The notes below the pieces were generated by a model. That model was given only the letters and a program-made list of their open reading frames with translations. It searched no databases and was not told the DNA's origin. 64,000 nucleotides of DNA from Haloechinothrix halophila YIM 93223 (lineage in GTDB: Bacteria > Actinomycetota > Actinomycetes > Mycobacteriales > Pseudonocardiaceae): contig NZ_KI632509.1 of NCBI RefSeq assembly GCF_000504245.1, positions 3,747,502-3,811,501 on the forward strand, written 5' to 3'. Made by a program: the position numbers and the translations under genes. Shown here in pieces: positions 7,664 to 17,133 of the stretch. Positions within the stretch are counted from its first letter, which is position 1; the number at the start of each line of letters is the position of its first letter.

Positions 7664-10603
7664 CTATACAGATCGCTGAACGGACACGGGATCCCGCTGG
7701 CCAGAACGTTGGATCGCGGTAGGATCGCCACCAAGGTATGCCTCAACTACCCGGCGATCGTGCCGCACCCGTTCAGGCGTGCCGGCGGCCAAGATCCGCC
7801 CGTCGGCCATCGCGATGACACGATCGGACAAGCTCATGACCATGGGGATGTCATGTTCGATAATGACTAGCGTCATGTCGAACTGACGCTTGAGATCGCG
7901 CAGAAGAATGCCGAGTGCTTCGGTCTCACGCTGAGCGACACCTGACGAGGGTTCATCAAGCAACAGCAGCTTCGGTTCGAGCGCGACAAGACAGGCGAGT
8001 TCGGTAATGCGCCGTGTTCCGGTCGACAGCTCGAGGATCTGCTTGGTGCGGTACCGCTCAAGTCCCATGAACTCGACGATGTCACGGGCACGCCTTCTCT
8101 TCCGGACGTCGCCGTAGCGCATGCCGAGCACGGAAGAGGCGAACCGGGTGGGCATGGTGCGCTCACATGCGAGCATGACGGTCTCCTCGACGGTCATGGT
8201 GGGAAAGAGAGCTGCATCCTGGAAAGAACGGACCAGGCCTAGCCGACCCCGGGCCTCCGGGGTGAGCCAGGTGACATCGCGTCCCTGGAACCAAGCTGTG
8301 CCGCGGTCGGGCTGAGTGAAACCACTAACCAATTCGAATGTGGTGGTCTTTCCGGCGCCGTTAGGTCCAATGAGACCAACGGTTTCCCCGTCGTAGATGG
8401 TGAAAGACACATCGTCGACGGCTTTTACGCCGCCAAAATGCTTCCGCAGGTGCTGTGCCTCAAGAAGCTTCTCGCGACAATAACCGTTTCGATGCATCAC
8501 CGGTGCCACCTCCCGTGGACGTGTCATCGTGGGCGCTGGTGCGCCGTCACTGTGGCCGTCGCGTCGCGCGTATGCGGCGTCGACGTCGATCCCCGCACGC
8601 CCACCCAAGACGCGAGCGACGCGGTCGCGCAGCGGCACGATGATCTGCACCAGACCTTTCGGCAGATACATGATGATCAGTAACTGGCCGAAGGACGTGG
8701 CGGCGAGGCCTGCCGTGTCCAGTGGCACGAACGTCGGGACCCCCATGACGAACAGGGCACCCACGAGTGGTCCCGTGATCATGGAGATCCCGCCGATAAC
8801 GGCGATCTTGGCAACATCGATACTGGCGGTGACGGGAAAGGCGGTCTCGCCGATGAACGACAGCGCATGCCCATACATTGCTCCCCCGATACCAGCGAGG
8901 AAACCCGCGATAAGCATGCCCTGCATCTTGACGGCGGTCGTGCCAACAGTGAAAGCGCGCGCGTTGTCCTCGTTATCACGGACGGCGATGAGCAGGCGCC
9001 CGAAGCCGGAGCTTCGGATGTTGCGCGCCAACAAAAGAGCGACGAGAAGAGTGGCGAGGCCGACGAAATAGTAGGCTTTGCCGGAGTCCAGCGGGATCCC
9101 GAAGACGATTGGCCGTCCAGGATCGACACCGTCGCCGAGCAACGCCGGGTGGGCGATGATTGCGGCCGGAGTAGCCAATGCGAAGGCGAGTGTCGTGACG
9201 GTGATCATGAGGCCGCGGATCCGCAGTGCTGGGAGCCCGACGAGCAAGGCTACAAGGGCGGCGACGACGCCGGCGTAGAGGAAGGACAGTGGGAACCAAC
9301 CTGTGCGCATGGAGATGTGATACGAGGCGACGGCGCCGATTCCAGCAAAGGCAAACTGCCCTAAGGTGAGCTGACCGCCCATGCCGGTGACGATCACGAG
9401 CGATAGGGCAACGATGGCGTAGGCGAAGATGACCGTCATCGACACGGCCGCGCTGTGGGTCATCAGCAGGGGTAGGAGCAATGCCAGCCCGAGGGCGGCG
9501 ATCCCGAAGAGGCGGCCCATGTTGCGGACCAGCCAGAGCGACCGCAGCTCTTCCGGAAGCGGGCGGATCGCTTGTACAGCTGCCCAGCTGCCCTTGTCCT
9601 CCTGGCGTCCTCCCCGTTGTTTCTGCACGAGCAGAGCGATGAGTATGAGCGCAAAGATCGCCAGCTCCACGGCGCCGCCACCCGGGTAGTTCCATTTCAG
9701 CACCTGTTCGAACAGCCCTAAACCGACGCCAGCGATGACAGCGACGGGAATGCTGGTCATCCGCGCAATGACCGCGCCCGCCAATGCCATCAGGAGAAGA
9801 CTCGGCCCAAACGATTCCGCCGTAGTGAACCCACGGGTCGGCTGAGTGAGGATCGCAGTGAACGCGGCCAGAATGCCTGCAAGCCCCCAGGCCAGAGATG
9901 ACATACGGGAAGCCATAATGCCCGCAAGCCGGGCAGCCTCGCTGTTGGCGGAGGCACTACGGATGCCGATGCCATAACGGCTCCGTTTGAGGAAGACGCC
10001 CAGCCCGATGACCAGGATCGGCGAAAGCAGGAGCATCCCGGAGTATGCGGGCGAGACTCGGAGCCCGCCCATCATGAAGTCGGGCAACCCGGGTGGCTGT
10101 GGATAGAGTTGCCCAGCTCCAGCTTGGTCGTTAACAGTGAATCCGAACAGCAGTAGGAATTGTCCGACACCCAAGGTGGCGATGATACTCATCAGCTTCG
10201 GGGCATTCCGTAGCCTACGGATGACGACGACCTCGGTACCCGCGGCCACGAGGCCACCGAGAGCGAGGGCGAGAGGGAAAGCCAGCCAGTACGGCAAGCC
10301 CCACCCGACTACGGACAGCCCGAAAACGGCGGCAGCGAACGCCCCGATCTCGCCATGAGCGAAGTTGATGACCTTGTTGGTGCGATAGACAATCACTAGC
10401 CCTGCGGCAAGCAACCCATACGTCGTACCGACGATGGCGCCAAGCATGAGGACCGGCGGGGGTGCCTCCCAGCTACCAGTAGGACTGTCGGTGGACAGCG
10501 TGGAAAGCTTCGGCCAGAGGACAAAGAGGGTGACCACGGCGACACCAATGATCGCGATAGCCTTCCTTCTTGACGCCCAGGCCTTCAACATCGTGGTCTT
10601 CAT
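7664..10603 (-). CDS. Fused branched-chain-type ABC transporter: LivH-LivM-LivG
   Basis: A 979-aa fusion of three usually separate subunits. Residues about 50-335 are a LivH-like permease (NKVINFAHGEIGAFAA), about 365-665 a LivM-like permease (GMGGQLTLGQFAFAGIG), and about 710-970 a LivG-type ATPase with Walker A GPNGAGKTT, a modified signature LSTGTRRI, and Walker B LLLLDEPSSG. It overlaps the upstream MFS-LivF gene by ATGA, so the two give a complete HMGF set. No periplasmic binding protein is encoded beside it. The substrate is unknown; export or uptake of the locus product or a branched precursor is plausible. The 280 bases between its stop and fabH1 hold no recognisable gene. Confidence 0.88.
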   Translation of the reverse strand: MKTTMLKAWASRRKAIAIIGVAVVTLFVLWPKLSTLSTDSPTGSWEAPPPVLMLGAIVGTTYGLLAAGLVIVYRTNKVINFAHGEIGAFAAAVFGLSVVGWGLPYWLAFPLALALGGLVAAGTEVVVIRRLRNAPKLMSIIATLGVGQFLLLFGFTVNDQAGAGQLYPQPPGLPDFMMGGLRVSPAYSGMLLLSPILVIGLGVFLKRSRYGIGIRSASANSEAARLAGIMASRMSSLAWGLAGILAAFTAILTQPTRGFTTAESFGPSLLLMALAGAVIARMTSIPVAVIAGVGLGLFEQVLKWNYPGGGAVELAIFALILIALLVQKQRGGRQEDKGSWAAVQAIRPLPEELRSLWLVRNMGRLFGIAALGLALLLPLLMTHSAAVSMTVIFAYAIVALSLVIVTGMGGQLTLGQFAFAGIGAVASYHISMRTGWFPLSFLYAGVVAALVALLVGLPALRIRGLMITVTTLAFALATPAAIIAHPALLGDGVDPGRPIVFGIPLDSGKAYYFVGLATLLVALLLARNIRSSGFGRLLIAVRDNEDNARAFTVGTTAVKMQGMLIAGFLAGIGGAMYGHALSFIGETAFPVTASIDVAKIAVIGGISMITGPLVGALFVMGVPTFVPLDTAGLAATSFGQLLIIMYLPKGLVQIIVPLRDRVARVLGGRAGIDVDAAYARRDGHSDGAPAPTMTRPREVAPVMHRNGYCREKLLEAQHLRKHFGGVKAVDDVSFTIYDGETVGLIGPNGAGKTTTFELVSGFTQPDRGTAWFQGRDVTWLTPEARGRLGLVRSFQDAALFPTMTVEETVMLACERTMPTRFASSVLGMRYGDVRKRRRARDIVEFMGLERYRTKQILELSTGTRRITELACLVALEPKLLLLDEPSSGVAQRETEALGILLRDLKRQFDMTLVIIEHDIPMVMSLSDRVIAMADGRILAAGTPERVRHDRRVVEAYLGGDPTAIQRSGQRDPVSVQRSV

Positions 10604-12828
10604 TGGCCTGTTCCCTTGGTGGCGCCTTCCAGGAACACCGCGCGTAGCAGGTCACCGCGAGCAAGCAGCTCATCACTCGGTCCGTCGAACCGGATCTCCC
10701 CCTTCTCCATGAAATACGCGTGCCGGGCCACGCTGAGGGCTACATTGACTGATTGCTCCACCAGCACCACGGCCGTTCCTTGAGCATTGATTTTCCGGAC
10801 CAGCTCAAGCAACTGGCCCACAATGACCGGGGCCAGGCCAAGGGAGAGCTCGTCGATCAGTAGAAGTCGTGGACGCAGGATGAGTGCCTTGGACAACCCG
10901 AGCATCTGCTGCTCTCCGCCCGAGAGCGTGCTTGCTTGAGAATTTCGTCGCTCGTGGAGCCGCGGAAACGCCTCGAAACTACGGTCGATGGCAGCGTCAA
11001 TCGCCTTTCGGTCGCGGCCAAGCGTGTAGCCATAAGCACGGAGATTCTCGACCACGTTCATCGTGCCGAACACCGCATGGCCGCCGGGGATCTGGCTGAT
11101 GCCAAGCTTCACCCGACGCTCAGCATCGAGATAGGTGACGTCCTGTCCCCGGAAACGAACAGTACCGCTGCAGGGGAGAGCGATGCCGGAGATCGCCTTC
11201 AACAGCGTGGACTTGCCGGCCCCGTTGGTGCCAAGCAACGCCACCATCTCGCCATCGTCGACCGTGAAGTCCACGCCGAAGAGCACCTGCAGTTGTCCGT
11301 AGGAGAAGTCGACCTTGCGGCAGGCCAAGAGTGGCAAGTGGCCCCCCGACGCGATAGTCCTGCGGACCTCTTCGTCCTCGACGATGTCGACAATCAGGCG
11401 ACCAAGATCCTTGGCGACAAGGTCCTTGGCGCTTCGGATGATTAGCGCGCCGACAACGCCGGGCACCATCAAGGAAATCATCGCTCCGAGAACGCCATAG
11501 CGTTCCTCGACACCGGTGAGGAGGAAGACGCCGGCGAGACTGCCTGAAGCCATGAAGACGCCGATGAGGGAGGCGGCATGGGGGCGCCACGCCGCCTCCA
11601 CCACCGACAGTTGTGCGATCCCCAGCAGCGGTGAGAGGAGTCCGATCAACGCTTGCGCTGCGGAGAAGAGCAGCACCATGAGCAGGAACCACGGCATCAA
11701 CGACGCAGTGAGGATGCAGATGACAGCCGCAACGAGCGCGATACCGGCGACATCCAGGACGCGGCCGGGATTCTCCCTGAAGATGGCTTCGCCCCGGGGT
11801 CCGTACGCGATCAGCGCAACAACACCGACAGCGGCGGTAAAGGCGAAGAAGATGCCGCGTTCGGCGGCGTCCATGCCCCACCGATCGTCAAGGTAGAACG
11901 ATAGGAAAGTCGTGTAGGGAATAACGAGGATGCCGAACACCAGGTAGCCGAAGGCGAGCCGTCGCACCGTCGGGATGAGCATCAGGCGCCGCATGATTTC
12001 GAAGAAGCCTAGTTGAACGTCCTTTGAGGGAAGCCCGGTGGCGCCATCGCTGTGATCGGACTCGTGCACTGCTTCCCTGATCCGTTGGGTGTCCCATTTG
12101 CCGTAACCTGGGTCGCGGAGACCGAGCGCGAAGACGGCACCAATGATCGATACACCACCGAGCGCAAGGAAGACGCCTCTCCATGTGAGGTCGAATATCC
12201 CGGCAAACACGGCTACTAGTAGTGGTGCGGCAATGCTGGTACTGCGTTCGAATGCTTCTCGGATCGCCAACAAGCGGACACGTGCTGAAGGCGGATAGAT
12301 GTCCATGATGAGTGGCCGGTGTAACGCCACGGCGCTGCCGACAAGCAAGCCGTCGGCAACAAGCACTATCGCCAGCCCCCACAGACTGACGACGAGCCCA
12401 GTCCCCGCGGTGATCAGGCTCCACCCGAACGCAGTGATGATCGATAGCCCGGCCCGCCAGGCACGATTCTGAGTCAATGCTGCCATCGGCAGCGGCGATA
12501 GTGCGTGCGCTAGCGCCTGCAGTGTGCGCATCCCTACGATCGCAGCGAGGCTCAATCCCAGCGAACGTGCCATATCGGGGGTGAGGACGGTGAACACGTA
12601 GCTTTGGAACTGGTCGACAATAGCCAGCATCCCGAGTGCGGATATCGGATACCAGCCAACCTTGTGCTCGCGGAATACCTTCCGAAGCGGCGGTGCGTCA
12701 TGGCTCCCGGTGAAGCCAAGACTCTGTCGCGCCTGTTCGTGCAGCTGACGAGGACGACTACCCGCTTCGGTTAGTACTGTGGACGGTGCTGGATCGCTCC
12801 GTCGGCCGTTTTCCGGAACATTGACCAC
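10600..12828 (-). CDS. MFS transporter fused to a LivF-type ABC ATPase
   Basis: About 742 aa. The N-terminal half is a 12-helix MFS-like permease; the C-terminal 230 residues are a LivF-type ATPase with Walker A GTNGAGKST, signature LSGGEQQM and Walker B LLLIDELSLGLAP. The combination occurs in actinobacterial MFS/ABC systems paired with a LivHMG fusion, exactly as here. Start: the GTG at 12828 lies one base after the lipoprotein stop; a GTG at 12876 would give 16 more residues overlapping that gene and lacks a ribosome-binding site. Its stop overlaps the LivHMG start (ATGA). Confidence 0.85.
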   Translation of the reverse strand: MVNVPENGRRSDPAPSTVLTEAGSRPRQLHEQARQSLGFTGSHDAPPLRKVFREHKVGWYPISALGMLAIVDQFQSYVFTVLTPDMARSLGLSLAAIVGMRTLQALAHALSPLPMAALTQNRAWRAGLSIITAFGWSLITAGTGLVVSLWGLAIVLVADGLLVGSAVALHRPLIMDIYPPSARVRLLAIREAFERSTSIAAPLLVAVFAGIFDLTWRGVFLALGGVSIIGAVFALGLRDPGYGKWDTQRIREAVHESDHSDGATGLPSKDVQLGFFEIMRRLMLIPTVRRLAFGYLVFGILVIPYTTFLSFYLDDRWGMDAAERGIFFAFTAAVGVVALIAYGPRGEAIFRENPGRVLDVAGIALVAAVICILTASLMPWFLLMVLLFSAAQALIGLLSPLLGIAQLSVVEAAWRPHAASLIGVFMASGSLAGVFLLTGVEERYGVLGAMISLMVPGVVGALIIRSAKDLVAKDLGRLIVDIVEDEEVRRTIASGGHLPLLACRKVDFSYGQLQVLFGVDFTVDDGEMVALLGTNGAGKSTLLKAISGIALPCSGTVRFRGQDVTYLDAERRVKLGISQIPGGHAVFGTMNVVENLRAYGYTLGRDRKAIDAAIDRSFEAFPRLHERRNSQASTLSGGEQQMLGLSKALILRPRLLLIDELSLGLAPVIVGQLLELVRKINAQGTAVVLVEQSVNVALSVARHAYFMEKGEIRFDGPSDELLARGDLLRAVFLEGATKGTGQ

Positions 12829-12829
12829 G

Positions 12830-13342
12830 TCATACCGTCCGTTCGAAGTTGAATTGAACGTAGAACGCGCTTTCACCGATCCGACGTCCGGTACCGTCGA
12901 GCAGCACGACTACGGCCTCATGCTTTTCGATGTCCCGTCCTGTCGCGGAGAGCCTGGTGAGTTTCAGCCGGGTGTCGTCAGTGGCGTAGACGCCAGAGAG
13001 GTTGTCGACAGATCCGCAGGCGCTACTGCCACACGAATCCTCTTGCTGAGCGAGCCATTCAAGACTCTGGCCGGGGGGCATTGGGGTTCGGTCGACAAAG
13101 ACGGCAAAGTACCCTGCATCACGAAGGGCACGTCCGTCCTTACCCGTAACGCGGAACCCTTCCACTTCCCATCTGAGAGTGATCGGCAAAGTCACCGTGC
13201 TGCGGTCAGCCGGTTCGATGATGCGGACGCGATGGTCCTGTACGAACGCCATATTTGACCAGTCGCAGGCGGCAAGGAGGAGTGACAACCCCAGAAGACC
13301 TATAACAGCGGCTCCCCAGCGCCGCCCATGGCGGGTGTGCAT
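12830..13342 (-). CDS. Small lipoprotein of the ABC/MFS operon
   Basis: A 170-aa protein with a signal peptide (positively charged start, then AAVIGLLGLSLLLAAC). LAAC is a lipobox, so Cys26 would be lipidated. The mature part has an Ig/cadherin-like opening (HRVRIIEPADRSTVTLPITLRWEVEGF) and a CGSSACG pair. A strong AAGAGGAG precedes the ATG. It is the first gene of the lipoprotein, MFS-LivF, LivHMG operon, and may replace the missing substrate-binding protein or scaffold the transporter at the membrane; function is inferred from position only. Confidence 0.8.
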   Translation of the reverse strand: MHTRHGRRWGAAVIGLLGLSLLLAACDWSNMAFVQDHRVRIIEPADRSTVTLPITLRWEVEGFRVTGKDGRALRDAGYFAVFVDRTPMPPGQSLEWLAQQEDSCGSSACGSVDNLSGVYATDDTRLKLTRLSATGRDIEKHEAVVVLLDGTGRRIGESAFYVQFNFERTV

Positions 13343-13759
13343 CCATGACTCCTCTTTGAGTTGGTCGCGTTTAGTGACGTCTGCAGAAGGGGAAGATTAT
13401 TCGACATCAAGCTCGAGAAACTCGGAGTTATCAAGTTACTGTTGGGACAGTATATTCAACGATATAAACTATTGCAGCAATAGCAACCAATCCGAAACAA
13501 TAATAACCGAGTCCGAGTATTCAAAAATTAAATAGCAGAACTATGCTGAATGTCGGAACGTATTGTAACCTCAATATGATTCCGAGCTAGTAACTAAATA
13601 ACTAACTTACATGGAAAAGAGGCTTAAGTTCTTTGTAGGTAATGTGCACACGAAAATGGTTAATTATCGAGCAATCTTCGATGCTTCACGTAAGTTCGCA
13701 CAGTGCGTACTCAGCAACGCGGCAGCTGCGGCACAACATTTCGACCCGATGAATGCCCT
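13343..13759. other. AT-rich intergenic region
   Basis: About 400 bases with GC well below the surroundings and no supported gene. It should contain the promoter of the lipoprotein/transporter operon. A short palindrome CTATTGCAGCAATAG lies near 13470. The ISAs1 remnant begins on its left boundary. Confidence 0.4.
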
Positions 13760-14989
13760 CTACGGCACTCTCGTGTCAGCCACCCACAGCACGGCGTCGG
13801 CAAAGTCGGCTTTCAGCAGGTGAGTAGGAGTGTGATGGGGGATGGGGTCCCAGGCGTGATACCGCAGACCTCGTGCGATGTTGGTGACTCCGTTGGTGCG
13901 TAGCATGCTGATCACCAGGTTTCTCAGCGAAACCATGGTGCGCGGCGCGTTGCCGGTACGCACCTGGGATCGGTCCTCATCGAGGGTGACATCGCGAACC
14001 CAGTGAAGGCGAGTTTCCACGGTCCAGTGGCCGCGTGCCCAGGCGGCCAACTCGGCCGGTCGGGCTTGGTCGGTGGCGAGGCTGGTGACCGCATACACGG
14101 TCTCGACTGTGGTCCACTTCGTACTGTTGGCATTGATCCGACGGGGCTTACGGGTGATCTGTAAGGCCTGCCGGGCGTGCGGAAACGCGATCCCGGTCCG
14201 GATTGTGACGACCTTTAGCGTGCGCTGCTCGACGCGGCCATGCGCGCGATCGGTACGGCTGTGCACGACGGGTACGTCCTTCCATGGCAGCGCCTTGAGC
14301 TAGTTGTGCAACGTGGGCTGGTTCGCCTTCACACTGAGCAGATAGTCAGCCTCGCGCTCGAGCACCAGGTAGTCGGCATGCGCCTTCTGAGCGTGCAGAG
14401 CATCGGCGGTGATGACAGCACCTTCGACGTCATCGAGATGCTCGATGAGCTGGGAAAACATCGGAATCTCGTTGGTCTTCGAGCACACGTCGACCTGACC
14501 GAGCACCACACCGGCGCAATGATCGATCGCGGCCAACAGGTGCCGCGCATCGGCGACCTCGGAGCCCGAGCCCCGCACCGTCTTGCCATCCACCGCGATC
14601 GCCCGCCGCCTGCCGACAGCCGGTTCAGTGCGCGCCGTCGCCCACTGCCCGATCGCGGTGTCCAACTCGTCGCCATCGAGTCGCTGCAGGGTCCGGCGAA
14701 TACACGACTCGCTGGGCACCGTGTGCACCTGCAGCGCCGCGAGCACCTGCTCGGAGGCATTGGCCGCCCACTCGCTGATCGCAGTGAACGAGCGGCACCC
14801 GGCCAGCACCGCGCACGCCGCCACCGCCAGGACCGTCGTGATCGAGTGCCGCACACCCCGCCGCTTGCGGGGATCCGGAACTCGCGCCAGCACCGCCAGC
14901 ACACCCGCACCGGAGACCGTGTTCGACTCGGCCGCGGTGGCCAAATGAGCGAGCGCAGAGGGAATCAGAGATGATGACGATGCGGGCAT
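13760..14989 (-). pseudogene. ISAs1-family transposase with in-frame amber stop
   Basis: The two halves make one ISAs1 (H-repeat-like) transposase of about 410 aa: the N-terminal VPDPRKRRGVRHS, the central AVDGKTVRGSG and ITADALHAQKAHADYLV, and the C-terminal ARGHWTVETRLHWVRDVTLDED. After SVKANQPTLHN the frame meets TAG (minus strand, at about 14297) and then resumes in the same frame with LKALPWKDVPV. A single CAG-to-TAG-type change explains it. No clear terminal repeats or target duplication were found. Confidence 0.82.
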
Positions 14990-15039
14990 GGCTCCTCGAT
15001 GTCGATCAGGATGGATTCAGCACCCTTCATGATCAACAT

Positions 15040-15147
15040 CGGGCCATGCCCGTCCTACTACCCCTGCGGCATGTCGCCCACCATCACCCCAGGTCACACC
15101 CCGCCCTCAAAGACTTTGCCGACGCCGTGGCCACCCACAGACGAGCG
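15040..15147 (+). pseudogene. Second ISAs1 transposase fragment (C-terminal end, opposite strand)
   Basis: Plus-strand bases around 15105-15140 (encoding LKDFADAVATHRR) closely resemble the last codons of the ISAs1 transposase above (LLKADFADAV), but in opposite orientation. Less exact similarity extends back to about 15050. The fragment ends at the stop codon of the biotin carrier gene. It suggests two ISAs1 copies that recombined, or a partial duplication. Confidence 0.45.
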
Positions 15148-15363
15148 TCACTCGATCACGGCGATGAGGTCACCCTCATTGACGAAGTCACCCACAGCGG
15201 CATGCAGGGAAGTCACAGTGCCCGGGTCTTCAACGACCGTCGGTATCTCCATCTTCATCGATTCGACGACAACCACGTGGTCACCCCTACGCACGGCCTG
15301 GCCTTCGGCAGCGACAACTTCGATCACGTAACCGACTATCTCTGCACGAATTTCCTCGGCCAC
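15148..15363 (-). CDS. Biotin/lipoyl attachment protein (BCCP-like)
   Basis: A 71-aa stand-alone biotinyl domain with the attachment motif ESMKMEIP; the central Lys would be biotinylated. The GTG at 15363 is preceded by AGAAAGGAAA, and upstream codons in frame show no domain. It follows the carboxyltransferase gene by 28 bases. With that gene it forms two of the three parts of an acyl-CoA carboxylase; the biotin carboxylase (alpha) must come from elsewhere in the genome. It probably supplies malonyl- or methylmalonyl-type extender units to the locus. Confidence 0.85.
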   Translation of the reverse strand: MAEEIRAEIVGYVIEVVAAEGQAVRRGDHVVVVESMKMEIPTVVEDPGTVTSLHAAVGDFVNEGDLIAVIE

Positions 15364-15391
15364 GGCTTTCCTTTCTCGCGCACCCGGGCGA

Positions 15392-16819
15392 TCAGAGCGG
15401 GATGTTTCCGTGCGATCCGCGCTTCGCCGGGACCGCCGCCAGTGCCTTGGCCAGAACGAACCGTGTTTCTGTGGGGTCAATGACTGCGTCGACAACCCCT
15501 AGCGATAGCGCCCTCGCTATGCCTCCCGAGGTGTGTTCATGCTCGGCAACCCATCGCTCCCGCACTTCGTCACGTTGATCCTCCGAAAGGGCGGCCAACT
15601 CCTTACGACGCAGAATGCCGACCGCTGCTCGCGCTCCCATCACAGCGACCTCCGCATCAGGCCACGCAAAGACGTTCGTAGCATCTAATGCCCGACAGTT
15701 CATCGCGATGTAGGCGCCGCCATAGCACTTCCGCACAACTAAGGTCACCCGCGGAACCACGGCCTCAGCGAACGCATACAGCAGCTTGGCGCCCCTCCGC
15801 ACGACCCCGCCCCATTCCTGGCCAACGCCAGGCAGGTATCCGGGTACATCGACCAGCACTACCAATGGCACGCCGAAGCAATCGCACATGCGGACGAACC
15901 GTGCAGCCTTCTCCGCGGCAGCGGAGTCAAGGCAGCCGCCTTTCCGAATCGGGTTGCTCGCGACGACGCCAACAGTATGGCCCGCAAGCCTGCCGAGCCC
16001 GACGACGACGTTCGGAGCCCATCCGGGCTGGAACTCCTCGAATGGGTCGTCATTGTTGTCCGCGTCGAGGACGTTTTGGACAAGCGGCTTGATGTCGTAG
16101 GCCCGGCGTGCCCGGTCAGGAAGCAACGCGCGCAGATCGCGCGGTCCGCTAACAGAAACTGGGTCGAACACCCCCGGACTGGCGAGAAGGTCGGTGATCC
16201 TACGAGCACGCCGCAGGGCGTCGTTTTCCGACGAAGCCACTACATGCACAACGCCCGACTTCTTGCTGTGAGCGTCCGGACCACCAAGGCTCTCCATGTC
16301 GATCCGCTCACCAGTGACCTCACGCACCACACCCGGTCCGGTAACAAACACCCGTCCCGCAGGCGCCATGACGATCACGTCGGTCAGTGCGGGACCATAG
16401 GCGGCGCCACCGGCAGCCGGACCGAGGATCACCGAAAGCTGCGGCACACGCCCCGATGCCTTAATCATGGCAGCGAACACCCGAGCAACCGCGTCAAGCG
16501 ATGCCACCCCTTCGGACAACTGCGCCCCGCCGGAGTGCCACAGTCCGATTACGGGGCAGTCTTCGCGCAGGGCCGCCTCGATAGCGTCGACGATGTGCTG
16601 ACATTCCGTAACGCCAAGCGACCCGCCCCTCGCGTTAGCATCGGTGCAATAGGCTGTTACGGGCGCGCCGTTGACTCGACCGCGGACAGCGATCACTCCA
16701 CTCTCGTCATGTGGGTGCAGCGGCTCGACCGATGCGGAGTCCAGCAGCGCAGCCAGCCTGTCCTGCGGCGATGGATGGCCACACGCGGTCGAACCTTGCC
16801 TCTCCGACGTCGAGGTCAT
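15392..16819 (-). CDS. Acyl-CoA carboxylase beta subunit (carboxyltransferase)
   Basis: A 475-aa crotonase-fold carboxyltransferase of the AccD/PccB type that moves CO2 from biotin to an acyl-CoA. Both oxyanion-hole loops are visible: GPAAGGAAYGPAL in the first half and KCYGGAYIAMN in the second. VVLVDVPGYLPGVGQE is also diagnostic. It is slightly shorter than housekeeping PccB (about 520). The ATG at 16819 has GGGAG upstream. The partner biotin carrier follows. Substrate (acetyl, propionyl or longer) cannot be read from the sequence. Confidence 0.88.
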   Translation of the reverse strand: MTSTSERQGSTACGHPSPQDRLAALLDSASVEPLHPHDESGVIAVRGRVNGAPVTAYCTDANARGGSLGVTECQHIVDAIEAALREDCPVIGLWHSGGAQLSEGVASLDAVARVFAAMIKASGRVPQLSVILGPAAGGAAYGPALTDVIVMAPAGRVFVTGPGVVREVTGERIDMESLGGPDAHSKKSGVVHVVASSENDALRRARRITDLLASPGVFDPVSVSGPRDLRALLPDRARRAYDIKPLVQNVLDADNNDDPFEEFQPGWAPNVVVGLGRLAGHTVGVVASNPIRKGGCLDSAAAEKAARFVRMCDCFGVPLVVLVDVPGYLPGVGQEWGGVVRRGAKLLYAFAEAVVPRVTLVVRKCYGGAYIAMNCRALDATNVFAWPDAEVAVMGARAAVGILRRKELAALSEDQRDEVRERWVAEHEHTSGGIARALSLGVVDAVIDPTETRFVLAKALAAVPAKRGSHGNIPL

Positions 16820-17129
16820 TCGCAATCTCCCACTGGGCTACCCCCGGTCTGGCACAAGTCAGGTGAAATACGTTCACCCCGAGTCCCGAATCTGAACACA
16901 TTCATTGTCGATCCGGGCAGATCTCTAACGAAGACCGATCGAGTATTTCACAGATACGCCAGATCAACCGTAGCGTTTTTACACCGAGCCGGCGCGATTG
17001 TCGTTACGCCACGACTTTCCTGTGGAACTCACCCACACAACCAATCCGCGCGTTCGGCGTCTCGTTTGCATCCTATTGATTTGGATACAGCAGGTTGCGT
17101 AACCAGAATGAACATCCAAGGCCCGGGCC
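16820..17129. other. Intergenic region upstream of the carboxylase genes
   Basis: About 310 bases without a supported gene, between the carboxyltransferase start and the IS701 element. It should carry the promoter for the minus-strand carboxylase pair unless that was displaced by the IS insertion at 17134. Confidence 0.35.
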
Positions 17130-17133
17130 CTAG

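Noticed and set aside
15364-15495. N-terminal extension of the biotin carrier protein
   Set aside because: The extra 44 residues overlap the carboxyltransferase gene, are very Arg-rich and lie upstream of a good ribosome-binding site at the GTG at 15363.
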